Below the pieces are notes generated by a model. That model was not told the origin of the DNA. It searched no databases and saw only the letters and a list, made by a program, of their open reading frames with translations. This document shows positions 55,153 through 64,000 of a stretch of DNA of 64,000 bases, one piece after another (the stretch's first letter is position 1; each line of letters starts with the position of its first letter). Made by a program: the position numbers and the translations under genes. The stretch is from Achatina immaculata (Eukaryota > Mollusca > Gastropoda > Stylommatophora > Achatinidae), in the NCBI GenBank assembly GCA_009760885.1, contig CM019716.1, positions 5,928,438 through 5,992,437 of the forward strand, in the 5' to 3' direction.

Positions 55153-55929
55153 AACAAGGAGAAGATGAGTGGAAGAGAGCTTACACTGCGAAAACTGAAG
55201 AAATATGGCGGTCTGTCAGCCGTATCAACATTTAATCACCTGGTCAAGATTAATCAATATTCAAAATCGGCAGGCAATGTCTGTGCAATAATCACAATTA
55301 ATGAAGTGCGCAGTGATGGAAATACGGGACGCAAGATCTTGGAAATGTCGATTCGTGATCAGATAAATGACATTCAACAGACTACCTCAGAGTATAGTGG
55401 ATGAAGAGAATGCTGATCCGTGGGTTGGCGGATTAATACAAGTCAGGACACGAGCGTTTCTGCTCCTGGCAGTAATTGGGACGTTCGCACTCCGCGCTCA
55501 TAATGTTTGCTTCATAACAGATATTTTCCCGCCTTGTTTCTGCTACACATATCTTCCAACTCAGCACGCAAGCGGATCTAAATATAAAATGGAGCAGATC
55601 AGCAGCGACGAAGAAGGAAATCACCATGAATGTGAATAATTAACAGTAGAAACTACCTGGTGGCAGTCTCAGAACTTACTGAACACCGCACAAGGAGAAG
55701 AGTCCATGAAATATTACCTGGAGTGGGCCGGACTTTTTTTTCCTGTGTTGACCAGGGTCAGGTGAGTTTTACCTGGGAAAATACTCATGTCACGAAGTGT
55801 AGTAAACAGGGGGAGAGGCCACCCACGTAACATATGGGGCGGGGGCGGGTGACTTTAACCTTGAATATCCCGTTATTAGAAGCACATCACGGAGTCCTAC
55901 AAGACGTCTACTTGTTCCCTCACCATTGA
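55153..55929. other. No gene recognised
   Basis: Unique sequence. Frames of 90-100 codons at 55111-55404 and 55367-55639 have no motif I recognise. Confidence 0.4.
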
Positions 55930-55939
55930 AAGGTACATG

Positions 55940-56012
55940 AGGAATAAGACAAGACACAAGACAAGACATAACACAATACAAGACAAGACACAAGACAAGA
56001 CACAAGAGAAGA
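55940..56012. repeat. (ACAAG)n array
   Basis: About 14 units of ACAAG and ACAAGAC. The same pentamer forms the much longer array at 57048. Confidence 0.9.
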
Positions 56013-56177
56013 CCTTCTTCGTATGCACACTGGCGATAATGCATGGTACCCTGATTTTTGCGATGCGCCTTTTGGCTGGGTACCTCCGACTTCAGCACCT
56101 TTCATTGCTAGGGCAGGCTGTGGTCTTGCTCGGACTGCTATGAAGACAGTGTGGCTGGCCTGGCCAAAACTTTGTTT

Positions 56178-56315
56178 TCCAGCCTCTGGGGGTGTAATTA
56201 AGCCCCTTCCCCATGTCATATCCACCATCTGGTGGCTGTACTTAACCCCCTTCCCCATGTCATATCCAGCCTCTGGTGGCTGTACTTAAGCCCCTTCTCC
56301 ACGTCAGATCCAGCA
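56178..56315 (+). repeat. 45-bp repeat, three copies
   Basis: Units with AGCCTCTGGTGGCTGTACTT and AACCCCCTTCCCCATGTC. Confidence 0.88.
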
Positions 56316-56663
56316 TGCAACGCTGGCTGGCCAGACGGCTTTGAGACAGTTCCACAGAGACACTCCGACTTTGGGATGAGGAATCCGATGAGTGTCTCGA
56401 CGATATCCATTCCCCGCCACCTACAGTCTGCTGGCTCTGTTTTGTTTACCTCATTCTGATAGCCATTGTTGTAAAGACCCATAGGCTTGTCACGTCCTGG
56501 ATCCATTGGTTTCACACCAGACTTCCCTCATCACCGCCGGCGATCTCCATGTCCCCATCCGGCCACCAACCTGACATTACATCTTACAATAGTAATAATT
56601 ACAATTAGTGCTAATTGGTACAGGTTTCTGGGCTACAGAAGTAGGTCAAAGTTTTTAAGCAAA
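56316..56663. other. No gene recognised
   Basis: Unique sequence. Nothing supported. Confidence 0.45.
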
Positions 56664-57045
56664 CAGATCTATGTTCCCTGTCTCACAAAGACTATGTTAA
56701 GATAAGTGTGTTCTATGTTCCCTGTCTCACAAAGACTATGTTAAGATAAGTGTGTTCTTAACACAGTTGTTCCCTGTCTCACAGAGACTATGTTAAGATA
56801 AGTGTGTTCTATGTTCCCTGTCTCACAAAGACTATGTTAAGATAAGTGTGTTCTATGTTCCCTGTCTCACAAAGACTATGTTAAGATAAGTGTGTTCTAT
56901 GTTCCCTGTCTCACAAAGACTATGTTAAGATAAGTGTGTTCTATGTTCCATGTCTCACAAAGTCTATGTTAAGATAAGTGTGTTCTATGTTCCCTGTCTC
57001 ACAAAGACTATGTTAAGATAAGTGTGTTCTTAACACAGTTGTTCC
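56664..57045 (+). repeat. 44-bp minisatellite, eight copies
   Basis: Units with TGTTCCCTGTCTCACAAAGA and CTATGTTAAGATAAGTGTG. Copies at about 56750 and 57025 carry a TTCTTAACACAGTTG variant. Confidence 0.96.
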
Positions 57046-57047
57046 CA

Positions 57048-57548
57048 GGGGGACAAGACAAAACATAAGGCAAGACAAGATACAAGACAAGGTAAAGACA
57101 AGACAAGCCACAAGACACGATACAAGACAGGACAAGATACGAGAAACAATACAAGAAAAAGACACAAGACAAGATACAAGACAAAACAAGATACAAGACA
57201 AGAAAAGACACAAGACAAGATACAAGACAAGACAAGATACAAGACAAGATACACGACAAGACACGAGACAAGACATGAGACAAGACACAAGACAAGAAAA
57301 GACATAAGACAAGAAAAGACACAAGACAAGACAAGATACAAGACAAGACAAGATACAAGACAAGATACAAGACAAGACAAGATACAAGACAAGAAAAGAC
57401 ACAAGACAAGACAAGATACAAGACATGAGACAAGACACAAGACAAGAAAAGACACAAGACAAGACAAGATACAAGACAAGATACACGACAAGACACGAGA
57501 CAAGACAAGAAAAGACACAAGACAAGAAAAGACACAAGACAAGACAAG
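57048..57548. repeat. (AAGAC/ATACAAGAC)n array
   Basis: About 500 bp of pentamer-based repeat (CAAGATACAAGACAAGACA). The Leu/Val/Ser/Cys-rich minus frames of 170-234 codons, some with a membrane-like look, are artefacts of this composition. Confidence 0.96.
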
Positions 57549-58535
57549 AGTATTTCGCAGGGGACAATTTCAGTGTGTGGCATGAAAAGGGGATAATTTT
57601 GTTATGGCGACAATCTAGATTTTTTTTTGTATGTAGGCTTGTCGACATCGTCATCGTTATCGCCATCATCGTCGTCATCATCATCATCATCATCATCATC
57701 ATGCGCCATATGCTCACGACAGGTTGGCTGCACTGCCACAGTGCACGTGGTCAAGGTGTATCTCACCCTCTGTTGTCGTCGACCTTGCTTCTGTATCGTC
57801 GTCATCGTCGTCACCTCAGCCATGCTTTTCATTATTGTATTACACATTTTGATATGACCGAACTATATTATAAATATGGTTGTTATATTGTTTCATTATT
57901 TCCCCCTTTTCGCTTGAACTAATCAAGCACTTCTGTGTTTTCATTTTTTTGTTCACGGAGGACTTACACAAACCAGGAGCTGCTGAAAGTAGAGCAGGGC
58001 CCAGTGTCACCGCACTCCAGACAATTCTTTGGCTGGTTTGTTGCAACATCAGCTCTCTCAAGTATTTGTTTCAGTCCAGGTGTTAAATGTAAAACGTTTT
58101 TTTTTTTTTTTGTTTTTTTTTCTTGCTTTGTTTTTGGCTTGGGCTAGAGCCACTTACCTGGCACGTTTATGTTCCTGTGTAGTTAAAACAGAGCAGAGGT
58201 TATGTAGACTAATTTGTCATTCCTGGCTGTTTATTTGTTGTATGTCAGAATGTTGTATGTTCTAACGTTGGTTAGTGTATCATTCAGTAAGTTATTGTAT
58301 AATAGTACATAGAATGTGAGAAAGTAAGATAGATGACTCGTCTGAGAACTGAAAAATTAGTATAAAATGAGTTATCTTATAAAGTAATCAGCTGTTTGTG
58401 AATAGAGTCCATCTGCTTTGTCTCGGGTTGCACGAGGGTCACGGTTAAGGTATGACAGGAAAAAAGGTCAGGTGAGAGAGAAATCATATGACCGAGGGAC
58501 AGTTGTGTTTTGTGTATCGTCTGAGATAGACGTAG
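57549..58535. other. No gene recognised; short (CAT)n and T-run
   Basis: A CAT repeat lies at about 57675-57702 and a T-run at about 58100-58120. Short frames have no known motifs. The CAT repeat preceded by a GCGCATG-like end could be a worn LINE-B tail, but I cannot support more. Confidence 0.4.
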
Positions 58536-59575
58536 ATTCTTATATCTTATATCCTTCCCGTGCCGTTAAACGTCACATAGGGCTCGCAAAGTAGTTCGCC
58601 AATTTTTCCTGTCTTCAGCGAGTCTCTCAACCTCATCAAAGGACTTTATGCCTATTAATTTGGCCTCTCTTAACAATGTCCTCTTCAGAGTTTCACGTGG
58701 TCTGCCTCTTTTTCTTTGGCCTGTTGTGTTCCACTGGATAGCTTGTTTTGGGATTCTCTGATCATTTCTTCTCATCAAGTGACCAACATATGTCCATTTC
58801 CTTTTCCTGATCACCCATGAGACTGGTTGTTGTTCAGTCATCTGTCTTATCTCTACATTGTTCTTGAATTCGTTCCACTTGATGCCGAGTGTTTTTCTTA
58901 GGCATTTATTTTCAAAAGAGTCTAATTTCTTGTCTATTTCTTTAGTTTTTTTCCAGCGTTCGCATGCATAAATGAGGGTGGATATTACATTTGAATTGAA
59001 TAGTCTTAACTTGGTTTTTGTGCTTATAACTTTTGAATTCCATATGTTCTCAAGATTCTTGAAGATTGATGCTGCTTTTGCAATTCTGATCCTAACTTCC
59101 TTTCTAGTGTCACCATCCTGGTCTATGTAGCTGCCAAGGTATGGAAATTGATTGACTTCTTCAATATCTGTCCATTCTATGTGTATTTTTCCATTTTGAT
59201 TAATGGGAATTATCATTATTTTTGTTTTGTCCTTGTTAATTTCAAGTCCTATTTTGCTAGCCATTGAAGACAGGCTATTTTTTCTTGCATGGAATTCACA
59301 TTATTACTGATAAGAGTTATGTCATCAGCAAGATCAAGATCTTCTAGTTGGGTCCCATGTACCCAGTCAATACCTGTGTTACCTGTGCAGCATTTTTTCA
59401 TTATGAAGTCTATTGTAACTCCAAAAAGTAAAGGAGACAGTATACATCCTTGTTTCACGCCTGTTTCAATCTGGAACCATTCACTCATCCCTTCTTCTGT
59501 CTTGATTGCACAAACAAATAATGTCTGTACAGACGTAGATGAGTCTGTTAGAAATGTAGTTGTTTAGTGAAATAG
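58536..59575 (-). mobile_element. LINE-C copy 3, longest copy, 5' truncated
   Basis: Minus-strand LINE-C from upstream of RT motif B to the tail (GGATATAAGATATAAG, 58536-58555). GAGATAGACGTAGA at about 58522 and GAAATAGATGTAGT at about 59567 could be a diverged target-site duplication. Confidence 0.85.
58566..59570 (-). pseudogene. LINE-C ORF2, RT motifs B-C to C-terminus, one frameshift
   Basis: The upstream frame (to 59249) has WFQIETGVKQGCILSPLLF (motif B region), then LEDLDLADDITLIS (motif C, both Asp present). A frameshift at about 59249-59264 (MASKIGLEIN side) leads to the 232-codon frame 58566-59264. That frame has the same post-RT blocks as copy 2: GKIHIEWTDIEEVNQFPYLG, VISTLIYACERWKKTKE, RKRKWTYVGHLMRRND and KRGRPRETLKRTLLREAK, ending LRALCDV. 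Motif A and the endonuclease are absent. Confidence 0.87.
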
Positions 59576-59582
59576 ATGTAGT

Positions 59583-59835
59583 AAAAAAGTAAAGATAGTC
59601 CCATAGCATTTCAAATGCCGTAGGGGGTGAAGCGTTAGAGACCTCATTATGCTGGGTCATCAGCGTATGAGGTAGGGTGACCAGTTCCTTTCCTCGCTGC
59701 CTTTACTTCCCAGATTTTCTCTGGTACCCATTTTACGAGGCTGGGTCGACCTCAGGGCCGTATTGGTCAGAAAAAAAATCCCGCTCAGCTGGGGATTCGA
59801 ACCCTCGACCATTTGGTTGCTAGACGAGTGATGTA
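59583..59835 (-). mobile_element. tRNA-derived SINE, related to the body at 16353-16560
   Basis: On the minus strand the B box GGTTCGAATCC (59803-59793) is followed by a T run. The body has CTGAGGTCGACCCAGCCTCG, TGGGTACCAGAGAAAATCTG and GGAAGTAAAGGCAGC, comparable to CAAGGTCCACCCAGCCTC, TGGATACCAGAGATG and GGAAGGTAAATGCAGCC in the 16.4-kb SINE. The A-box part is missing or diverged. It ends near TTTACTTTTTTAC. Confidence 0.75.
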
Positions 59836-60088
59836 GACTAGAGTGTATTAGGTTGTTCTGATGTCGTGGAGACGAAATTTATGTCCAGTCCATGGATTTT
59901 GTTGATGCAATTGTCGTTCTCGTCATATCACTCATCGACTCATCGTCACCCCGGCCATCGTTAAAGTCATTTCTGTATCATATTGCCACTAAGAGAGAAT
60001 GAACGTTCATGGGAGCAAGTAAGTCCGTGAATTGAATAACAAAACAGAAGCACAACAGATATAGAACCGTAGGGAATTAGAATGAGAT

Positions 60089-60101
60089 AAAAGCTAACAG
60101 T
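60089..60101 (+). repeat. Target-site duplication of LINE-D copy 2, left
   Basis: AAAAGCTAACAGT, identical to 60512-60524. Confidence 0.88.
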
Positions 60102-60511
60102 TGGAAAATCACCAAAACCATAGAAAACAAGTTGAATTCTTTCCAGACTAAATGTTTACGAAGAATTAGAAAAATATTTTGGCCAAACACCATAAGAAAT
60201 AACATCTTATTAGCAGAAATGCAGATGAAACCACTGACAACAATTATTGAGGAAAGACGCTGGCGATGGTTGGGACATGTGCTCCGAATGACTGACAACT
60301 CACTACCAAAAATAGCACTAAGATGGACACCACAGGGGAGCAGAAGTAAGGGTAGACCAAAAGAGACATGGAGAAGAACAACAGAAAGAATGTTGAGCAA
60401 TAGAGGGCTCACCTGGGCAAGAGCAGAAAAAAAGGCGAAGGACAGGCATTTGTGGAAATCCCTTGCGGAAGCCCCATGTGCCCTGGGCACTTAAGGTTGA
60501 GAGAGAGAGAG
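60102..60511 (+). mobile_element. LINE-D copy 2, 5' truncated, (GA)n tail, exact 13-bp target duplication
   Basis: A 410-bp insertion ending TTAAGGTTGAGAGAGAGAGA, bounded by AAAAGCTAACAGT on both sides. The same 3' end and tail as the minus copy at 48637-48982. Confidence 0.9.
60132..60494 (+). pseudogene. LINE-D ORF2 C-terminus, 120 codons open
   Basis: Blocks NSFQTKCLRRIRKIFWPN (a connection-type region), IIEERRWRWLGHVLRMTD, ALRWTPQGSRSKGRPKETWR and WARAEKKAKDRHLWKSLAEA, then a stop. In-frame LINE sequence begins before this ATG at about 60105 (KITKTIENKL). The open frame is consistent with a young insertion. The RT and endonuclease are missing. Confidence 0.87.
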
Positions 60512-60524
60512 AAAAGCTAACAGT
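60512..60524 (+). repeat. Target-site duplication of LINE-D copy 2, right
   Basis: AAAAGCTAACAGT, identical to 60089-60101. Confidence 0.88.
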
Positions 60525-60785
60525 AATATAAGAAAGAACATTATAACAGCGGGCAATAGTGGACATTTACAGAGAGGTGCATAATAATAAGTAGCAGGTT
60601 ACATCTACACACAAGCAGAAGAGTAGGAGAGAGAGTCCTGCTTTAATTGCTCTTCTCGTGAACTCTTTGAAACTGCTAGGTCCTCTTCTTCTTCAGCCGA
60701 TGTCATGGTGATGTTAAAACGCCATTAGTGGTATCGGATGGTGAGTGGATTACGGTGAAGAACCAGTTTCTCTATAGACTGCACC

Positions 60786-61622
60786 AAGGGGACAGTAGTG
60801 GGTGGACAGTAGTGGGTGGACAGTAGTGGGTGGACAGTGGTGGGTGGACAGTGATGGACGGACAGTGGTTGGTGGACAATGGTTGGTGGACAGTGGTGGG
60901 TGGACAGTGGTGGGTGGACAGAGATGGGTGGACAGTGGTGGGTGGACAGTAGTGGGTGGACAGTGGTGGGTAGACAATGGTGGGTGGACAGTGGTGAGTA
61001 GATAGTGGTGGGTGGACAGTGGTGAGTGGACAGTGGTGGGTGGACAGTGGTGGATAGACAGTGGTGGGTGGACATTGGTGGGTAGACAGTGGTGGGTGGA
61101 CATTGGTGGGTAGACAGTGGTGAGTGGACATTGGTGGATAGACAGTGGTGGGTGGACATTGGTGGGTAGACAGTGGTGGGTGGACAGTGGTGGATGGACA
61201 ATGGTGGGTAGACAGTGGTGGGTGGACAGTGGTGGGTGTACAATGATGAGTGGACAGTGATGAGTGGACAGTGGTGGATTGGCAGTTGTGAGTGGACAGT
61301 GGTGGATTGACAGTGGTGGGTGGACAGTGGTGGATGGACAGTTGTGAGTGGACAGTGGTGGATTGACAGTGGTGGGTGGACAGTGGTGGATTGACAGTGG
61401 TGGGTGGACAGTGGTGGATTGACAGTGGTGGGTGGACAGTGGTGGATTGACAGTGGTGGGTGGACAGTGGTGGGTGGACAGTTGTGAGTGGACAGTGGTG
61501 GATTGACAGTGGTGGGTGGACAGTGGTGGGTGGACAGTTGTGAGTGGACAGTGGTGGATGGACAGTGGTGGGTGGGCAGTGATGGGTGGGCATTGGTGGG
61601 TGGACAGTGGTGGATGGACAGC
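60786..61622 (+). repeat. 14-bp minisatellite
   Basis: About 60 copies of TGGTGGGTGGACAG, with GGATTGACAG, TGTGAGTGGACAG and GGTAGACAG variants in alternating blocks. Minus-strand frames up to 298 codons (HHCPPTTVHPPLS-like) are artefacts of 14-bp periodicity. Confidence 0.97.
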
Positions 61623-61791
61623 GTATGGTAAGCGTATGGAGTACATAAACCTGTTAAAGCACCTGGACTAGGTAAGATAGGGTCTTGACTTGCTTGTCCT
61701 GACTACCAAGGCAGTGGTTCTAGCATGGCCATCTTTGCTCAAGCCATGTTGTAAGAAACAAGAGATTGCCACTGAAACCATAACTAATCCA

Positions 61792-61802
61792 TAGAACCAA
61801 CA
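61792..61802 (+). repeat. Target-site duplication of LINE-A copy 3, left
   Basis: TAGAACCAACA, identical to 62364-62374. Confidence 0.8.
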
Positions 61803-62363
61803 GTCAGTCATTTGCATGTCCCTTGCGAAACTTTGCCTCCCTAACAGCTCTCCTGTAGGCCTCTCGGTTGTAACCAACATGGGCTGCTGCTGATGCATCC
61901 ATTTTGCAGATCATCAACGATGTCTTGCAGCCATCTTCGCTTTAGTCTTCCTCTCTTTCTTTTTTCCCATCATGTATCCTTCCAGGACAGTCTTCTCTAG
62001 ATTATCATGGTGTTTAATGTGTCCAAAATATTTCAGTTTTCTTTGTTTAATCCTCTATACTAGCCAGCCTTCTTCAATGTTAAGTTCTTTTAGTATGGAT
62101 ATATTTGTTCTTTTCTGTGTCCCTGATATTTGAAGAACTCTTCTGTAGCATTTACATTCAAAGGCATTTATGCGTTTCTCAGCTGCTTTGTTAAGTGTCC
62201 AGGTCCCACAGGCATATGTTGCAATGGGAAAGACGCATGCCCTTGAAAATCTTATTTTTGTAGTTCTGTCTCTTCCTCTCCACAGCTTCTTTAGTTGTTT
62301 TACTTTCTGAAGAGCAATAGACGTCCTCCTTTTAATTTCCCTCATTGTATCTCCATTATTAGT
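61803..62363 (-). mobile_element. LINE-A copy 3, 5' truncated, exact 11-bp target duplication
   Basis: Minus strand: LTNNGDTMREIKRRTSIALQ, FPIATYACGTWTLNKAAEKR and CKCYRRVLQISGTQKRTN in the open frame 62055-62375. The basic block and C-terminus (GRQSFARDMQMTD) follow across frameshifts down to about 61810, then a short TGACTG tail. It is flanked by TAGAACCAACA. Confidence 0.85.
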
Positions 62364-62374
62364 TAGAACCAACA
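62364..62374 (+). repeat. Target-site duplication of LINE-A copy 3, right
   Basis: TAGAACCAACA, identical to 61792-61802. Confidence 0.8.
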
Positions 62375-62735
62375 ATGAGTACTTTATTCACGACTTCTGT
62401 TATACGAGATTAGAGTATAAAGTACTTTGTTCAGGGCTTCTGTTATACGAGATTAGAGTATAAAATACTTTATTCACGACTTCTGTTATACGACATTAGA
62501 GTATAAAGTACTTTGTTCACAGCTTCTGTTAAAAGAGATTAGAGAAGAAAGTACTTTATTCACGGCTTCGGATAAACGAACTGAAAATACAAAGTACTTA
62601 CTGCATAAATTTTGTTCAGCGAAATGAAAGAAAAGAGTACTTTATAAACTGCTTCTACTAAATAAAATGAGAGTACAAATTACTTTATACACTGCATCTA
62701 TTAAATAAAATGAAAGTACAAATCATGACGGCTTC
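62375..62735 (+). repeat. Degenerate ~43-bp minisatellite
   Basis: About eight units with GAGTACTTTATTCACGACTT and CTGTTATACGAGATTAGAG. It is well conserved at the left, next to the LINE-A duplication, and decays to the right. Confidence 0.88.
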
Positions 62736-63477
62736 TATTTAAATGAAAATTGTGTAACATCTCCACCGAACAGGGCGATTCTCTCAGAGTGAGCAAAAGC
62801 AATTCTGTTAAATTCTGTTAAATTCTATCATGTTTCAGAGAAAAGCCATCGGAACAAAATATTTTACGCTGATGAAATTGACACAAAAAACTCTGTCCTA
62901 AACGTTTTATGATCAATACAAGAAAACAAACTAAATCTGTTAATGAAATATAAAATGTGTCGGAATAGAACCAAGCTTCAATATTGGCAAGAATATATGT
63001 AATATATTTTAACATATTGTTGTATTCGTCTGGTTTTGCTTTCCTCTTCTGTTAAAAGAGAGGCATCACCAGCTGAAGTTAACACGAATGAGGATGTAGA
63101 AGCATTTATAAAAGTTAGGAAGAGAAAGAGAAACATACGGAACAAAACAATTCTTCTATGTCAGAAACATGAAAGACAAAACAGGAAATTTTAAAATACA
63201 CAGCGGAAATAGCACAAAACAATTCATAACTTGCTTCAATAGGAATTTTTCCTCGTCAGTTGGTTAAAAAACTTGAGAAAAAAATTGAGAAAAAAATGTC
63301 ATAAATTACTTCATGTTATAGGCAGGGCTGTAAATAGCTTTATCTATATTTAGTAACCGATAGTATCATCATCATGAGCACGTACTGAGAGCAATCTCGT
63401 CTTCTCCTTGACGTATAGACAACATCCTCATCACGTAACATATATTCTTCTCATCACTTTCTTCATAGGCTCCTAAT
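62736..63477. other. No gene recognised
   Basis: AT-rich unique sequence. Confidence 0.45.
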
Positions 63478-63745
63478 TACAACCCACTCATCACATTAAA
63501 TATAGACAACCCACTCATCACATTAAATATAGACAACCCACTCATCACATTAAATATAGACAACCCACTCATCTCATTAAATGTAGACAACCCACTCATC
63601 GCATTAAATATAGACAACCCGCTCATCACATTAAATATAGACAATCCACTCATCTCATTAAATATAGACAACCCACTCATCACATTAAATATAGACAACC
63701 CACTCATCACATTAAATATAGACAACCCACTCATCACATTAAATG
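63478..63745 (+). repeat. 27-bp minisatellite, ten copies
   Basis: Units of ACAACCCACTCATCACATTA plus AATATAG. The nine-residue minus-strand repeat (MSGLSIFNV) is an artefact. Confidence 0.96.
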
Positions 63746-63746
63746 A

Positions 63747-63887
63747 AGACCTAGACTTGCTTGGAGAAGAGAAATCATGGTGACCAAAGACAAGGGATAC
63801 ACGTGGAAGGAAGCAGAGAATAACTCCAAGAACAGGGATGACTGGAGAGCCTTTTCTCGTGGCCTATGCTCTCAAGGGAGTGAATGA
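63747..63887 (+). pseudogene. LINE ORF2 C-terminal 46 codons, open to stop
   Basis: In frame: RPRLAWRREIM, GYTWKEAENNSKNRDDW, AFSRGLCSQGSE, then TGA. This is the final part of a LINE ORF2 (TW.R block, GYTW, DRDDWR-like block). It is related to the amplified copy at 54385-54796. It begins directly at the edge of the 27-bp array, so most of the element is missing. Confidence 0.7.
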
Positions 63888-64000
63888 TTAAATTATCGTG
63901 AGTTCAGAAAAGGCTCCAGCAACATCGACAAAAAAACCAGGTGATGGACTTCTAAACTAAAAGAGAGGAGGACCAAAGACTACGTAGTAAATAATAATAG

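Noticed and set aside
57008..57717. 191-234-codon minus frames rich in Leu, Val, Cys and Ser that look like membrane proteins
   Set aside because: They are translations of an AAGAC pentamer array. All minus frames look alike.
57602..57847. Minus frame with an Asp run (81 codons)
   Set aside because: The Asp run is a CAT/GAT microsatellite. The remaining residues match nothing I know.
60725..61646. 298-codon minus frame of His/Pro/Thr repeats
   Set aside because: A 14-bp repeat read through three frames gives 14-residue periodicity. There is no sign of a gene.

Overview
This is repeat-dominated eukaryotic DNA with no recognisable host gene. The retroelement mix (LINEs, an endonuclease-bearing Penelope-like element, mariner, tRNA-derived SINEs) and the very many minisatellites suggest an invertebrate animal. 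A mollusc is my guess from general resemblance, not something the sequence proves. By my own tally of the listed intervals, tandem arrays fill about a third of the window. There are more than 35 arrays with unrelated unit sequences, and the largest is about 3.4 kb of a 25-bp unit at 41.9-45.3 kb. Most long open frames lie in these arrays, where units divisible by three keep several frames open, and I do not treat them as genes.

The protein-coding remnants are all mobile elements. For convenience I name the LINE groups here. LINE-A is RTE-like, with a TGAC-type tail (2.83-3.77, 52.60-52.91, 61.80-62.36 kb, all minus). LINE-B is RTE-like, with GAT or TGAT tails (13.79-14.56 and 36.72-37.20 kb minus, 38.84-39.12 kb plus, and probably 27.08-27.34 kb plus). 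LINE-C has a TATAAG-type tail (32.2-32.64 and 58.54-59.57 kb minus, 33.92-34.82 and 35.04-35.29 kb plus). LINE-D has a GA-type tail (48.64-48.98 kb minus, 60.10-60.51 kb plus). LINE-E is a CR1/L2/jockey-like element at the left edge (0-1.45 kb). Two further LINE 3' coding ends sit at 54.38-54.80 and 63.75-63.89 kb. All are truncated or broken. Several keep exact target-site duplications of 9-13 bp, so they are genuine retrotransposition events.

Penelope-like elements with a GIY-YIG endonuclease occur at 22.2-23.5, 39.8-41.1 and 45.4-47.0 kb, plus a 3'-end relic at 6.6-6.8 kb. Two of them carry 5' inversions of the kind produced by twin priming. A complete-length mariner (47323-48562) has both terminal inverted repeats and TA target sites but a frameshifted DD34D transposase. 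tRNA-derived SINEs lie at 16.35-16.74, 19.13-19.2, 35.57-35.76 and 59.58-59.83 kb.

The recurrent theme is an interplay between retroelements and tandem repeats. Elements insert into minisatellites (22.2, 32.2, 48.6, 51.4, 52.6 kb). Truncated 5' ends abut arrays (3.77, 27.06, 38.84, 39.8, 62.37, 63.75 kb). Element tails seed microsatellites. At 54.4-54.75 kb a piece of LINE coding sequence has itself been amplified into a 45-bp minisatellite. One non-repetitive patch at about 38.1-38.25 kb has an NRF-1-type palindrome with CCAAT, ETS-like and E-box motifs and is the only candidate promoter I see.
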